Assembly (NCBI GenBank): GCA_023381355.1
Contig: JAMCUL010000013.1
Location: 36,588 to 100,587, forward strand
DNA from: Thermoplasmatota archaeon
Lineage (GTDB): Archaea > Thermoplasmatota > Thermoplasmata > Thermoplasmatales > Thermoplasmataceae
Length of the DNA stretch: 64,000 bases
Direction of reading: 5' to 3'
The notes under the pieces are model-generated. The model was not told where the DNA came from, did not search any database, and saw only the letters and a program-made list of their open reading frames with translations. The translations under genes and the position numbers were made by a program. Numbering within the stretch: the stretch's first letter is position 1; each line of letters starts with the position of its first letter. Of this stretch, positions 36,070-45,734 are shown piece by piece.

Positions 36070-38706
36070 ATGACAGCTGATGATGACATGATACCGGAAT
36101 TCGATGTAGAATTTTTCAGAAATAATTCCTTTTTCAGGAAAAAATGCATAAAGTGCGGGATGATGTTCTGGACCCAGGATCGTGAAAGGATGACATGTGG
36201 TGATCCTCCATGTGATGAATATGGCTTCATCGGAAACCCTGCAGGAAAGGGTCCAATGTCCATAGACCAGGTAAGGGAGGCATTTTTTGAATATTTCAGC
36301 AGGGATCATGGTCTCGTACGGCCATATCCGGTGGTCCCAAGATGGAGGGAGGATGTACTTCTGGTAAATGCCTCAATATATGATTTTCAGCCCCATGTAA
36401 CCTCAGGAATGGTCAGGCCGCCTGCAAATCCGCTTGTGATGTCACAGCCTTCAATAAGAATGAATGACCTTGATTCAGTTGGAATTTCCGGGAGGCACCT
36501 CACATCTTTTGAGATGCTTTGCCACGATGCCTTCAACACACCACAGAACCTGGTGTACTGGGTTGATGGGACAGTATCCAGATGCCATGGGCTACTCACT
36601 GAAGCCATAGGAATCAATGGAAACGAGATATCCTACAAGGAAAAACCCTGGTCTGGGGGAGGAAATGCAGGAAATGCCCTTGAGGTGTTTGTAAGGGGGC
36701 TGGAGGTGGCAACGCTCGTCTTCATGGATTTGAAGGAGGATCCCAGTGGGGAAATCGATGTGGACGGACTGCTTTACCGTAAGATGGATCAGAGAATCGT
36801 TGATACTGGCTACGGGCTTGAAAGGATAAGCTGGGTAACCACCGGTGCACCAACAGTTTATGATTCAATATACAGGAACGCTATTGACACGATACTGTTG
36901 AAATCAGGGATGAAGGTTGACGGCAGGAAATATATGGGTGAAATAACGAGAGTGCACTCATCAGAACCGGACAGGCCATCCAGGGAAATAGAATCTGATA
37001 TTGAGAATAAACTTGCCAATTATGGCCGGATTGACTGGAAATATGTTGACAGGATACGGCAGGCATACATACTCGGGGATCACTGCAGATCCCTTATACA
37101 CATGTTCAGGGATTATGTCATCCCGAGCAATGTAAAGGTTGGATATCTGATGAGGCTACTCCTGAGGAGGTCTTTCAGGGCCATTGACTATCTTGGGTTT
37201 AACGGGTCACTCATGGATATAATGAAAATTCAGGAGGAGAACCTGAAGGGTATTGTGGACGGCTTCCCTCACGAATTTGCTGAGAGCATCATTGCAGAAG
37301 AGTGGGAAAAATACAGGAAATCCGAATCACGCGGGAAAGAGGAAATAGAAAGGATACTGAAGAAGAAGGGAAAAATAGACGTTGAAGATCTTGAGCTATT
37401 ATACGATTCATACGGAATTGTTCCAGATATGGTTTCCCAGCAGGTTGAGGAGAAAGGCATGAGCATAGAGATTCCAAATGATTTTCATAACCGGATTGTG
37501 AGCAAGCATTCATCACATAAGGAAAACGTAAAATCCACTATGATAGACGAATTCAGGAATCTTGAAACAAGAACGCTGTATTATGACGATCCAAGGATGA
37601 TGGAATTCACGGCCATTGTACTTGGATCAAGAGGCAATTTAATTGTTACAAATCAGACAGCCTTCTACCCAACAGGCGGAGGCCAGCCACATGATCTTGG
37701 ATTCTTCAAGATCGGGAACAGGCACATAGATGTCATTGATGTGATAAGGCAGGAAAAGGCAATAATTCACGTGTTGACCGAAGAAATTCCAAGGGGTACG
37801 AGGGTAAGAGGTTTTGTTGATTATGATAGAAGGAGACAGTTGATGATTCACCACACATCAACACATCTTTTGCTGGGTATAACCAGATCTTTCATTGGGG
37901 ATCAGGTCTGGCAGGCTGGAGCCCAGAAAGGGGTTGAATCATCAAGGATTGACATAACCTGCAACATAAAGATAACAAGGGATATGGCAGACGAGATAGA
38001 AAGGCGCTGTCTGAAGGCGATTACGGATAACAGGAAGGTAACAGTCAGGAATCTTGAGTGGAACATGGCTATCGGCAAATATGGCTTCCGCCTGTTTGAG
38101 GGCGGTGTTCCACTGTCAGATCATCTGAGGGTTGTGGACATTGACGGGATTGACGTGGAAGGATGTGGAGGTACTCATCTCTCCTCGACAGGCGAGATCG
38201 GTTTCCTCAAGATAATTTCTGTTGAAAATATCCAGGAGGGGATCCAGAGAATAACATTCTGTTCCGGGCCTGCTGCACTCAAGTATGTGCAGAAGATCGA
38301 GGGGGACTTCAACTCAATCCGGGACTATGTCAGGGCAACTTCCGATGTACCCCTCAGGGTAAAGGAGAACATGGATGAGTTGCTGAAATTGCGGGAGAAA
38401 TCAAGAGAGATGGTCAGAAGAAGTGCAGAATCAATTTATGGGCAATCGGAGCTCATAGATCTGGAGGGGGTAAATCTGAGGCTTCTCGAATGCGACGATG
38501 AGGAATCTAAGGTGTTGATTCCCATACTCATGAAAAACGGGGAGTCTGGAATAATACTCTCCGGAAAATCAGTGACTGTTGTGGGAAAGACTGAAAAAGA
38601 AGCATCGCTCATATACATGCATCTTTATAACTCCGCTCCCGGAAAGGCTGGAAAGGTAATCACAGACACCATGACCAAGGGAATCACTGAAAAGTTAATA
38701 AATTAA
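36070..38706 (+). CDS. alaS: Alanyl-tRNA synthetase
   Basis: A class II synthetase of 878 residues with the archaeal N-terminal zinc-binding insertion (CIKCGMMFWTQDRERMTCGDPPC). Motif 2 is around MVRPPANPLVMSQPSIRM. The editing domain has HHTSTHLL and GCGGTHLSSTGE, the zinc-binding histidines and Cys-His pair that remove mischarged serine. A short C-terminal domain ends the protein. It leads a same-strand run with the M50-like, ATP-NAD kinase-family and DUF2070 genes, the first gap being 27 bp. Confidence 0.95.
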   Translation: MTADDDMIPEFDVEFFRNNSFFRKKCIKCGMMFWTQDRERMTCGDPPCDEYGFIGNPAGKGPMSIDQVREAFFEYFSRDHGLVRPYPVVPRWREDVLLVNASIYDFQPHVTSGMVRPPANPLVMSQPSIRMNDLDSVGISGRHLTSFEMLCHDAFNTPQNLVYWVDGTVSRCHGLLTEAIGINGNEISYKEKPWSGGGNAGNALEVFVRGLEVATLVFMDLKEDPSGEIDVDGLLYRKMDQRIVDTGYGLERISWVTTGAPTVYDSIYRNAIDTILLKSGMKVDGRKYMGEITRVHSSEPDRPSREIESDIENKLANYGRIDWKYVDRIRQAYILGDHCRSLIHMFRDYVIPSNVKVGYLMRLLLRRSFRAIDYLGFNGSLMDIMKIQEENLKGIVDGFPHEFAESIIAEEWEKYRKSESRGKEEIERILKKKGKIDVEDLELLYDSYGIVPDMVSQQVEEKGMSIEIPNDFHNRIVSKHSSHKENVKSTMIDEFRNLETRTLYYDDPRMMEFTAIVLGSRGNLIVTNQTAFYPTGGGQPHDLGFFKIGNRHIDVIDVIRQEKAIIHVLTEEIPRGTRVRGFVDYDRRRQLMIHHTSTHLLLGITRSFIGDQVWQAGAQKGVESSRIDITCNIKITRDMADEIERRCLKAITDNRKVTVRNLEWNMAIGKYGFRLFEGGVPLSDHLRVVDIDGIDVEGCGGTHLSSTGEIGFLKIISVENIQEGIQRITFCSGPAALKYVQKIEGDFNSIRDYVRATSDVPLRVKENMDELLKLREKSREMVRRSAESIYGQSELIDLEGVNLRLLECDDEESKVLIPILMKNGESGIILSGKSVTVVGKTEKEASLIYMHLYNSAPGKAGKVITDTMTKGITEKLIN

Positions 38707-38733
38707 GTTTGCACTAACCACTATAAGAAGCAT

Positions 38734-40443
38734 ATGACATACGCTTACAGCAATGAGGACGAGAGGGAAATAAGAGATTCAATTTCCTCATTTTTCAAGG
38801 TCATATCTGTCTACAGGGATGGACCCGTGATTGTCCTGAAGATCGAGCCGTCAGATTCTTTCGTGGACAAGTTCCAGAAGGCCATGGAGGAGATGTCCTC
38901 AAAGGGTTATAATATCTACAATAACGGGGATCAGGAAATAATAGTGGCCAGAAGGAACATGGATGGCAACATGAAATACCTGAAGCTGGTTCTCCTTCTC
39001 ATCACGCTCATCACCATATTCTACGCCGGATTCACATACAGTTATTCATACTATCGTGGGCAGGTCATTGGAGTCGTCCTTGCAAAGACAATCCTTTTCT
39101 TCGTGCTGCCAGTTACTGGAATCCTTGCCTCAAGGGAATTACCTAAATACCTTATACGGCGAAAGAATGGCCAGAAGTATTCCCTTCCAATTTTTGTACC
39201 GAATCCCATCATGATGGGCACCCTCGGGGTGATCAACGCACCCGATGAGCCATATAAATCATCCGACCAGCAGCTATTCTCAGGTTTTTCCTCTCTTATT
39301 TCTGGGCTCATTGTCTCCATGGTTTTCCTGTCACTTGGATATTACGGGTTTTCACTGTATCACGGATTGAATTATGGGCCAAATTCCTCCATAAATCTGG
39401 TTAATCTCCCAATATTCTTTCAGGTAGTACTTGGAAGATTCCTCCCCGCCCAGGGGGCTCTGGATCCTCTTGCCCTTTCAGGGTGGGCCGGCCTGATCTT
39501 CACATCCTTCAATGCATTTCCGGTTGGGTTCCTGGATGGGGCCAGCATCTTTTCAGCCCTATCGCCATCACAGAGGAAGAATATATCATACGTCTTTCTC
39601 ACCATACTTGTATTCATCGATCTCACATACCCTGTATGGTTCATCCTGCCGCTGTTCATACTCCTGATAGGGCTTGATGTCCAGGAACCGATGAATACAA
39701 AACTGAGAAGGGTTAACAGCAGAACCCTGATCATCATCATAATCACATTGATGATGGCTATTGTTGGATTAACTCCATTTCCTGTGCACATCAGCTCTCC
39801 ATCGATAGAGGTTTCAACATCATGGAATTCGGCGGTGATTGTGAACAACTCAAGTGATCAGGCATGTTTCCAGATATCGGTCAGAAATCTTGGGCAGATT
39901 GCAGTGGACCCGGGATTTTACATCAGCAATGGCATACCGTATGATGTGAGGGCAATCACCGGGGACATTGATCCTGGTGGTTCCCAGACATACATCATGA
40001 CGATAAACGGTACGGGTCTTGGCATAGGAATGAATACCATCGATGCAAAAGTTTATGTGAACAGCATGTCGAGGGAAGTCCAGCTGAGGATCCTGAAGAT
40101 TTCCATTTCAAGCAATATTACCATCATTCAGACCCCGCACGGGAATAACAACGGTGTCAACTTAACCGTTATAAGCACATACAACCGGAACCTTTCCGAA
40201 TCAATGTTTATATCAGCTCCAGGAGACCTGAACTATTCAATGACTTACAGCATAGGAAGGAACACATCCATCCCTGTACCAATGAATGGAACCGGTGCTC
40301 AGAAGTTCCTGATTGTGAAAGAAGCGGGTTTGAGTCCATGGAGCATGAATGTTGACCTCTCCATGGCAATTCCCAGGAATATTCCAGTACAGTTCGCAGT
40401 TTACGATTCATCTTATAAGGGGGCTTGCGTTACCATCTACTGA
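38734..40443 (+). CDS. M50-like membrane protein with lost catalytic histidines
   Basis: A protein of 569 residues. Residues 80-350 form the site-2-protease membrane core: the SLPIFVPNPIMMGTLGVI segment and NAFPVGFLDG (Asn260, Asp268) match the GTxGA and N-P-DG motifs. Where HExxH should be, the sequence reads RELPK (134-138), so both zinc-binding histidines are gone and only Glu remains. A cytoplasmic N-domain of about 80 residues and a C-terminal extracellular beta domain of about 200 residues flank the core. It is probably a non-catalytic relative, a binding or chaperone protein. Confidence 0.75.
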   Translation: MTYAYSNEDEREIRDSISSFFKVISVYRDGPVIVLKIEPSDSFVDKFQKAMEEMSSKGYNIYNNGDQEIIVARRNMDGNMKYLKLVLLLITLITIFYAGFTYSYSYYRGQVIGVVLAKTILFFVLPVTGILASRELPKYLIRRKNGQKYSLPIFVPNPIMMGTLGVINAPDEPYKSSDQQLFSGFSSLISGLIVSMVFLSLGYYGFSLYHGLNYGPNSSINLVNLPIFFQVVLGRFLPAQGALDPLALSGWAGLIFTSFNAFPVGFLDGASIFSALSPSQRKNISYVFLTILVFIDLTYPVWFILPLFILLIGLDVQEPMNTKLRRVNSRTLIIIIITLMMAIVGLTPFPVHISSPSIEVSTSWNSAVIVNNSSDQACFQISVRNLGQIAVDPGFYISNGIPYDVRAITGDIDPGGSQTYIMTINGTGLGIGMNTIDAKVYVNSMSREVQLRILKISISSNITIIQTPHGNNNGVNLTVISTYNRNLSESMFISAPGDLNYSMTYSIGRNTSIPVPMNGTGAQKFLIVKEAGLSPWSMNVDLSMAIPRNIPVQFAVYDSSYKGACVTIY

Positions 40444-40448
40444 TAAGG

Positions 40449-41510
40449 GTGAAAGTTGGTTTTTTTGTAAACCCCTTTGCAGGTTCAGGAATTTATCACA
40501 GGATAAACGGCTCTGACAGTATAGGTGAGGGCGAATCTGGTTACTCTGAACTGAGGGCATCAGAATTCCTGGATGAACTGGACCGGGAAATCAGGTTTAT
40601 AACTGCTTCCGGTGATATGGGGGAGAACATCCTCAGGGATTCAGGCTTCATAAACATTGAGACCCTCCACAAATCAAGGATTCCATCAACTGCCGAGGAC
40701 ACTAAGGAATTCATTAACGAGTCACGAGGAAAATGCGATGTCATCGTGTTCGTAGGAGGAGACGGAACTGCAAGGGACATCATGATAGCCTGTCCGGATG
40801 TTCCGGTTATTGGGGTGCCCTCAGGCATGAAGATGTACAGTTCAGTATTCTCATACAGTCCAAGGGAGGCTGCCAGCCGGCTTGAATCTTTTCTTCGGGG
40901 GTCAAGTTTCACCATTGCAGAATCAGTTGTGGAGGATGCTGACGAGGAAGGGATGATGAAGGGGCAGCTTCTAATCAGGAGCTACGGGAATCTCAAGACT
41001 GTACTGAAGGGTGAGGAATACTCTGATCCAAAGATTGTGCGGAATGAATGGTCATCAGATTCCATACTGGAGTTTCTGGTTGATAACATGGATGATTCCT
41101 ATTACATAATTGGGACAGGGGGAACGTGCAAGTCCCTGATGGAGAAGATCGGGCTGAAGACCTCTATCTTTGAAGTGGATCTTGTAAGGAACAGGAAACT
41201 GGTCAGGGGGGACATATATCCGGAGGATCTCAGCAGCCTGATGCAGGAAGACATCCCGGTGAAAATAATTGTATCGCCATATGGTGGGAGCGGATATTTT
41301 CTCGGGAGGGGAAACCGCCAGATATCAGCTGAGGTAATAATGAAGGCCGGAAAATCAAATGTAATCGTCATATCCTCACCTGAGAAACTGAAGACGATAA
41401 GTGTTCTCAGGTTTGACGTGGAGGGTCTTCCGACAGGGTTTTTTGGTAAATATGTCAAGGTTCTTACAGGCTATGGAACTTATACAATGGTTCCAGTGGC
41501 TGGAACATGA
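40449..41510 (+). CDS. ATP-NAD kinase/AcoX-family protein
   Basis: A protein of 353 residues. GFFVNPFAGSG at the start and IVFVGGDGTARDIM near residue 105 are the nucleotide-binding motifs of the ATP-NAD/AcoX kinase family, followed by PVIGVPSGMKMYSSVF. A second half contains YYIIGTGGTCKS. The substrate of this subgroup is not established; NAD or a related molecule is possible. I chose GTG 40449, which lies 5 bp after the stop of the M50-like gene; the frame is open upstream from 40425. Confidence 0.8.
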   Translation: MKVGFFVNPFAGSGIYHRINGSDSIGEGESGYSELRASEFLDELDREIRFITASGDMGENILRDSGFINIETLHKSRIPSTAEDTKEFINESRGKCDVIVFVGGDGTARDIMIACPDVPVIGVPSGMKMYSSVFSYSPREAASRLESFLRGSSFTIAESVVEDADEEGMMKGQLLIRSYGNLKTVLKGEEYSDPKIVRNEWSSDSILEFLVDNMDDSYYIIGTGGTCKSLMEKIGLKTSIFEVDLVRNRKLVRGDIYPEDLSSLMQEDIPVKIIVSPYGGSGYFLGRGNRQISAEVIMKAGKSNVIVISSPEKLKTISVLRFDVEGLPTGFFGKYVKVLTGYGTYTMVPVAGT

Positions 41511-41555
41511 GTTAACTGAAATACTTTTAAATTCGCTGCTACATTAAGGTATGAA

Positions 41556-43286
41556 ATGGCCAGGACTTTTGCAGACCTTAATAAATACGTAAAACTGTCA
41601 TTTCCTGTTTGGGAATCATCTCTGATCATAGGAGTACTCTTCCTGATTGAACTCATGATTTCACGGAGCTTGATCATGGCGACCTTCCTGATATTCATAC
41701 CTGCAATCATCACGGTCAGCCTTGACCAGTACCTTTCCATGCTTTACAGATCAAGACTGAATTTAAGGAAAAATGTATTCCTGTTTTCAATCATCATGGT
41801 GATTTTCTTCATAATCTATACAATCTTCAATCTTGTGGCGCCGTTCCTCAAGTTGCAGAACATTGCCATAGCAATTTCTTTCATCTCATTTTTCCGATTC
41901 ATGGTGTTTTACGTGTATCTTTCAGAGAATGACAGTGTGAATTACATCTCAGCAAACATGTTTGCACTCTCCTTCATTCCATTATTCCTGGTACATTCAG
42001 ACTACACGATAATCATTGAAGCCATTGCATACTCACTCATATCCTCATACCTCTCCCTGGTATTCGTGAGGAAGTCCACAAAGACGTTCAGGGATGAATT
42101 CCAGCAGGAACCAAGGGATCTGATCAAGTTCTTCCTGTACAGTTCAACCAGCCGAAAGTATTACGAATCCGGCGATCGTTTCTTCAAGAGGATATACAAC
42201 ATTGAAAGAGAGGTTTCAGTAGACATGATCAGGTTTGAAGATTCCACTGGAAAAAACAAGGTTGCACTGATATTTCCATACGTCCATCCCGGTCCCTTCG
42301 GTACAATAGGTTCCAGCAATCTTCCGGAAAGACTCACAAGATACACATCTGCTCTATCCGAAGACCTGATGGTGTTTCACACCGCCACAACAAACAATAA
42401 TAACTGTGCGGGGGAAGATGAGATCAGGACAATTGGCGAGGCAATAACCTCGATGTGGGGTGGTGACGGCAGGACGCAGGAAATGTCCAGGCTTCTTTCA
42501 TTGAAAAGCAATGGGATCAGGATCGATGCAATATCATTTGATGGAAGGGCCATAATTGCACTCAATCCGGACAGGGTTGATTTTGACGACATCCTTTACA
42601 CTGAGGGCCAGAAGGTCGTGGATTATCTAATGGATTCAAACGGAATCTATGCCTCAGTGGTTGATGCCCAGAACAACTTTGTTCGTGGTTCAAGGGAGAT
42701 CACGGATATTTCGCCTTTCCTCCACGGGATATCCAAGATCACCAGCAGGCTCAAGTCAAGATATCCGTGCAGGGTAGGCTATTACCGGAAGCAGTTCAGC
42801 TCCAAGGCACTTGGACCCATGGGAATCCAGTGCCTGGTCTTCGATTATGGCAATGAAAAGGATGGGATCATCCTGACAGATTCAAACAACATAAGCAGGG
42901 ATCTCATGGAAAGGGTCAGAACACTTTTATCCGGTGAATTGAGGAATATTGGAATATATACAACGGACAACCACGTGGTGAATGCCGGCTCCCTTGACAT
43001 GAACCCGCTTGGGGAATCTGGAGATATTGATGCTATTGCAGAGGCTATAAGGGATACAGTGAGATCTGCCTCTGAAAATATTGAGGATGTGAGTGCCGTA
43101 TACGGTTCAAGGAAGGTAAATGTGAGAATGGGTTCAGAGGAATCCTATCAGACGCTCATGGACACTGTATTCACATCCCTCAGCAAGGCGAAGGTCTACG
43201 CAGCTATCGCAATAGGGCTGACATTCATCATACCATTCATCATGTCAGTCACCGGGATTATTTTCAGGATTCCCTTTATAAGGTAA
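41556..43286 (+). CDS. DUF2070 membrane protein
   Basis: A protein of 576 residues. The N-terminal 180 residues hold about six membrane helices and the rest a large soluble domain, with one last helix at the C-terminus. FPYVHPGPFGTIGSSNLPERL and FHTATTNNNNCAGED, then TTDNHVVNAGSLDMNPLG, are DUF2070 hallmarks and look like a metal-dependent active site (His, Asn, Asp). The function is not known. A TATA-like CTTTTAAATT lies about 29 nt before the ATG. Confidence 0.85.
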   Translation: MARTFADLNKYVKLSFPVWESSLIIGVLFLIELMISRSLIMATFLIFIPAIITVSLDQYLSMLYRSRLNLRKNVFLFSIIMVIFFIIYTIFNLVAPFLKLQNIAIAISFISFFRFMVFYVYLSENDSVNYISANMFALSFIPLFLVHSDYTIIIEAIAYSLISSYLSLVFVRKSTKTFRDEFQQEPRDLIKFFLYSSTSRKYYESGDRFFKRIYNIEREVSVDMIRFEDSTGKNKVALIFPYVHPGPFGTIGSSNLPERLTRYTSALSEDLMVFHTATTNNNNCAGEDEIRTIGEAITSMWGGDGRTQEMSRLLSLKSNGIRIDAISFDGRAIIALNPDRVDFDDILYTEGQKVVDYLMDSNGIYASVVDAQNNFVRGSREITDISPFLHGISKITSRLKSRYPCRVGYYRKQFSSKALGPMGIQCLVFDYGNEKDGIILTDSNNISRDLMERVRTLLSGELRNIGIYTTDNHVVNAGSLDMNPLGESGDIDAIAEAIRDTVRSASENIEDVSAVYGSRKVNVRMGSEESYQTLMDTVFTSLSKAKVYAAIAIGLTFIIPFIMSVTGIIFRIPFIR

Positions 43287-44348
43287 TACCATCCTCAGGT
43301 ACAGATCAAGAATCCCAAGGGCAGTGGCACAGTTCACAACTGGGACGGCCCTTATTGCTATGCATGGATCATGCCTCCCCCTGACTGTTATTTTTTCTTC
43401 CTCATGTGTGATCACATTGATCGTGGCCTGTTCCTTTCTTATTGATGAGGTTGGCTTCATGGCAACCCTGAAATCGATCTGATCTCCGTATGTTATTCCT
43501 CCAAGCACGCCGCCATTCCTGTTGTTCTCGGTATAGTACCTTCTTCCATCCCATTTAAAAGGTTCATTAACCCTGCTGCCCCTGGATCCGGCCATGGAAA
43601 ATCCCACACCGAACTCTATTCCCTTAACGCCGGGTATGGAGAACATGAGGTGTGAAAGAACAGATTCAACAGAATCAAAGAACGGTTCTCCAAGTCCTGC
43701 CGGGACGTTTTTCACAAGAGTCCTGATGACACCACCGATGCTGTCTCCTTCTGACATGAGTCCAAGGATCAGCCTCCGCGCATCTTCATCACTTGAAGAT
43801 CCAGCCATCCTGGTTTCGTGCTGATAAATTAGTTTTTCATCAGGATCATTTGAAATGAATTTTATATCTCCTAGCTCCTCAAGATATGAAACCACCTCTA
43901 TTCCATGGTAGTTCAGGATCTGCATTGCGATAGACCCTGCGGCAACAAGAGGAGCAGTCATCCTCCCTGAGAGGAATCCGCCTCCGGAATAATTCCTGAA
44001 TTCTCCATACTTGAGGAAAAGACTCAGGTCCCCATGCCCCGGTCTTGGCCTCTCCTTGAGTTCATCATAGTGCTTACCGATGGCATCTTCATTCTCTATC
44101 ATCATTGTGATAGGGCCGCCATCAGTGTACCCATTGGTGAGGCCACTTATTATCCGCACAGTGTCGCTCTCCTTCCTCTGCGTGGTTATGCTGGATCTTC
44201 CGGGAGCCCTTCTTTCCATCCACCTGCTGATATATACGGGGTCGATCCTGAAACCTGCAGGAATTCCATCCAGTATTGATCCCACGGCCTCCCCATGGGA
44301 AGATCCAAATATGGATACAGATATCCTGTCCCTGAATGTGAAGCTCAT
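43245..44348 (-). CDS. aroC: Chorismate synthase
   Basis: An enzyme of 367 residues that makes chorismate from EPSP using reduced FMN. FGSSHGEAVGSILDGIPAG at the N-terminus, RPGHGDLSLFLKYG near residue 110, and GGVLGGITYGDQIDFRVAMKPTSS near residue 290 are the family signatures. The ATG at 44348 has GGGGAGGAA just upstream and gives the expected N-terminus; eleven more residues would come from 44381. It overlaps the DUF2070 end by 42 bp and the upstream gene by ATGA. Confidence 0.93.
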   Translation of the reverse strand: MSFTFRDRISVSIFGSSHGEAVGSILDGIPAGFRIDPVYISRWMERRAPGRSSITTQRKESDTVRIISGLTNGYTDGGPITMMIENEDAIGKHYDELKERPRPGHGDLSLFLKYGEFRNYSGGGFLSGRMTAPLVAAGSIAMQILNYHGIEVVSYLEELGDIKFISNDPDEKLIYQHETRMAGSSSDEDARRLILGLMSEGDSIGGVIRTLVKNVPAGLGEPFFDSVESVLSHLMFSIPGVKGIEFGVGFSMAGSRGSRVNEPFKWDGRRYYTENNRNGGVLGGITYGDQIDFRVAMKPTSSIRKEQATINVITHEEEKITVRGRHDPCIAIRAVPVVNCATALGILDLYLRMVLPYKGNPENNPGD

Positions 44349-44719
44349 CGAATATTCCTCCCCGTAAAAACTCTGGAACACCTTGAAGAAACTTGATTGG
44401 TGCCCTCCATTTGCTTCAGTCCCTCATTCATGAATCCGGGGCATGCCCTTCCAATCATGCCTTCCCTGATGGCTATGAAGGTTTCGTCAGTAAATACGGC
44501 ATCTGGAAACTCTATTGTTTCTTTGGAATCAATTTCCAGCCGGTTTCCACTCGATGAATAATCTTTAACAACGCCTCCTGCAAATGCATATTCGAAGGAA
44601 CTGACCGGAATATATTCCCCTGTAACTGTCCCGAAGGTTGGGCATGATAATAAATCATGGATCTTGGGAGTATGCTTCATTGCAGAAAATCCTGTCATGC
44701 AGGTATAATAATTTGTCAT
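44345..44719 (-). CDS. Unrecognised 124-residue protein coupled to aroC
   Basis: A soluble protein with six cysteines and no membrane segment. I do not recognise it. The ATG at 44719 has GAGGTGT 7-8 nt upstream; an ATG at 44740 is also in frame. Its stop overlaps the chorismate synthase start (ATGA), so the two are translated together. A link to aromatic amino acid synthesis is possible but only by position. Confidence 0.6.
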   Translation of the reverse strand: MTNYYTCMTGFSAMKHTPKIHDLLSCPTFGTVTGEYIPVSSFEYAFAGGVVKDYSSSGNRLEIDSKETIEFPDAVFTDETFIAIREGMIGRACPGFMNEGLKQMEGTNQVSSRCSRVFTGRNIR

Positions 44720-44809
44720 TGATACACACCTCTTATCCATGGAAGGGCAATCATTTCAAATAATAAAAGTATGTTTTAATGGAAGAAATAAAAATTATGT
44801 GTTAAGAAA

Positions 44810-44980
44810 TTATGGTACTATAAGTGAGAGAAGAAATATCACAAATCCTGTTATTACAAAGTATTCTGTATTTGTGACGTTACTGCTGACAAATTTATAA
44901 TACAGCCCCCCAAGTTCTATGAGGAAAAGACCCAGGAAGAACAGGGGATATCTCCAAGCCGATTTCATATATTTTCCCAT
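44810..44980 (-). CDS. Small two-helix membrane protein of the SDH operon
   Basis: A protein of 56 residues read directly from the sequence: MGKYMKSAWRYPLFFLG at the start, two membrane helices (about 11-29 and 38-55) joined by a short polar loop, ending SLIVP and TAA. The ATG lies 5 nt after the stop of the membrane-anchor gene, so it is the last gene of the succinate dehydrogenase operon. It may be a second anchor subunit (SdhD-like), but there is no heme histidine, so this is inference from position. Confidence 0.65.
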   Translation of the reverse strand: MGKYMKSAWRYPLFFLGLFLIELGGLYYKFVSSNVTNTEYFVITGFVIFLLSLIVP

Positions 44981-44985
44981 TTCAA

Positions 44986-45732
44986 TCACAACCCGAAGAA
45001 CACTATGTTTATTGGCAGTCCTGCGGCAACTCCCCTTATGAACAGATCAACAAGGAAGAATGATGAAAGGCTGATCCAGGCAAGAAGTTCATGGTGGTTG
45101 TTTATCCTGGATACTCCGTTGAAGAACGATCTCCTGAAGCTTTTCTTGTTTACAGGGCAACTGTAACAGTCAACATTTCCTCCTGTGACATGCCTGAAGA
45201 AGTGGCACGAGAATGTGTACAGGGTTACCCATGCGGTATTCAGTATAAGGAGCAGGGCACCGAGGGTGAACTGTCCCTTGTATGCAAGTGCCACATACAG
45301 ATCGTAGTAGAAGAATGGGAGTATTGCAACAGCTGTGTACCAGAAGTATCTGTGAAGATTCTCCAGCCTGAATATATTTGTTTCTCCGCTGTATGATCTT
45401 CCTCTCTTCTCACCAGGCAGGTCCCTGACGGTATTATTCTGGTAATTCACCACTCCGCAGGCAACTGGGTGCTTGAAGAGATGCCTGTGGTAATCCTTCC
45501 TGTATGCATAACATGTTGCCCTGAAACCTGCAACAAGTGGAAGCACCAGGAACGTTGGTGAATAGAATGGATCTGTCAGGCCATCAACCGGCGACGTCAT
45601 CGCAAAAACACCCATCAGGTAAATTGCAAGAACGGCAAGGAGGACAAACGACCAGAACCTGAGTTCACCGAATTCCCTTGGAAATCTTACAATCTTTTGC
45701 ATTGCGCTATCGTCTTTTACACTAAATGACAC
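44986..45732 (-). CDS. Succinate dehydrogenase membrane anchor candidate
   Basis: A protein of 248 residues with about five membrane helices, starting with GTG at 45732, 2 bp after the sdhB stop. Many histidines lie near helix ends (YRKDYHRHLF, ENLHRYFWY, CHFFRHVTGG, INNHHELLAW) and could bind heme b. CYSCPVN forms a CxxC. The place in the operon and topology support an SdhC-type anchor that passes electrons to quinone; overall similarity to the classic SdhC is weak. Confidence 0.7.
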   Translation of the reverse strand: MSFSVKDDSAMQKIVRFPREFGELRFWSFVLLAVLAIYLMGVFAMTSPVDGLTDPFYSPTFLVLPLVAGFRATCYAYRKDYHRHLFKHPVACGVVNYQNNTVRDLPGEKRGRSYSGETNIFRLENLHRYFWYTAVAILPFFYYDLYVALAYKGQFTLGALLLILNTAWVTLYTFSCHFFRHVTGGNVDCYSCPVNKKSFRRSFFNGVSRINNHHELLAWISLSSFFLVDLFIRGVAAGLPINIVFFGL

Positions 45733-45734
45733 TA

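Noticed and set aside
36150..36260. Possible regulatory RNA around the alaS start
   Set aside because: Motifs such as TGATGATGA there are explained by the coding sequence; no stable leader structure is seen.
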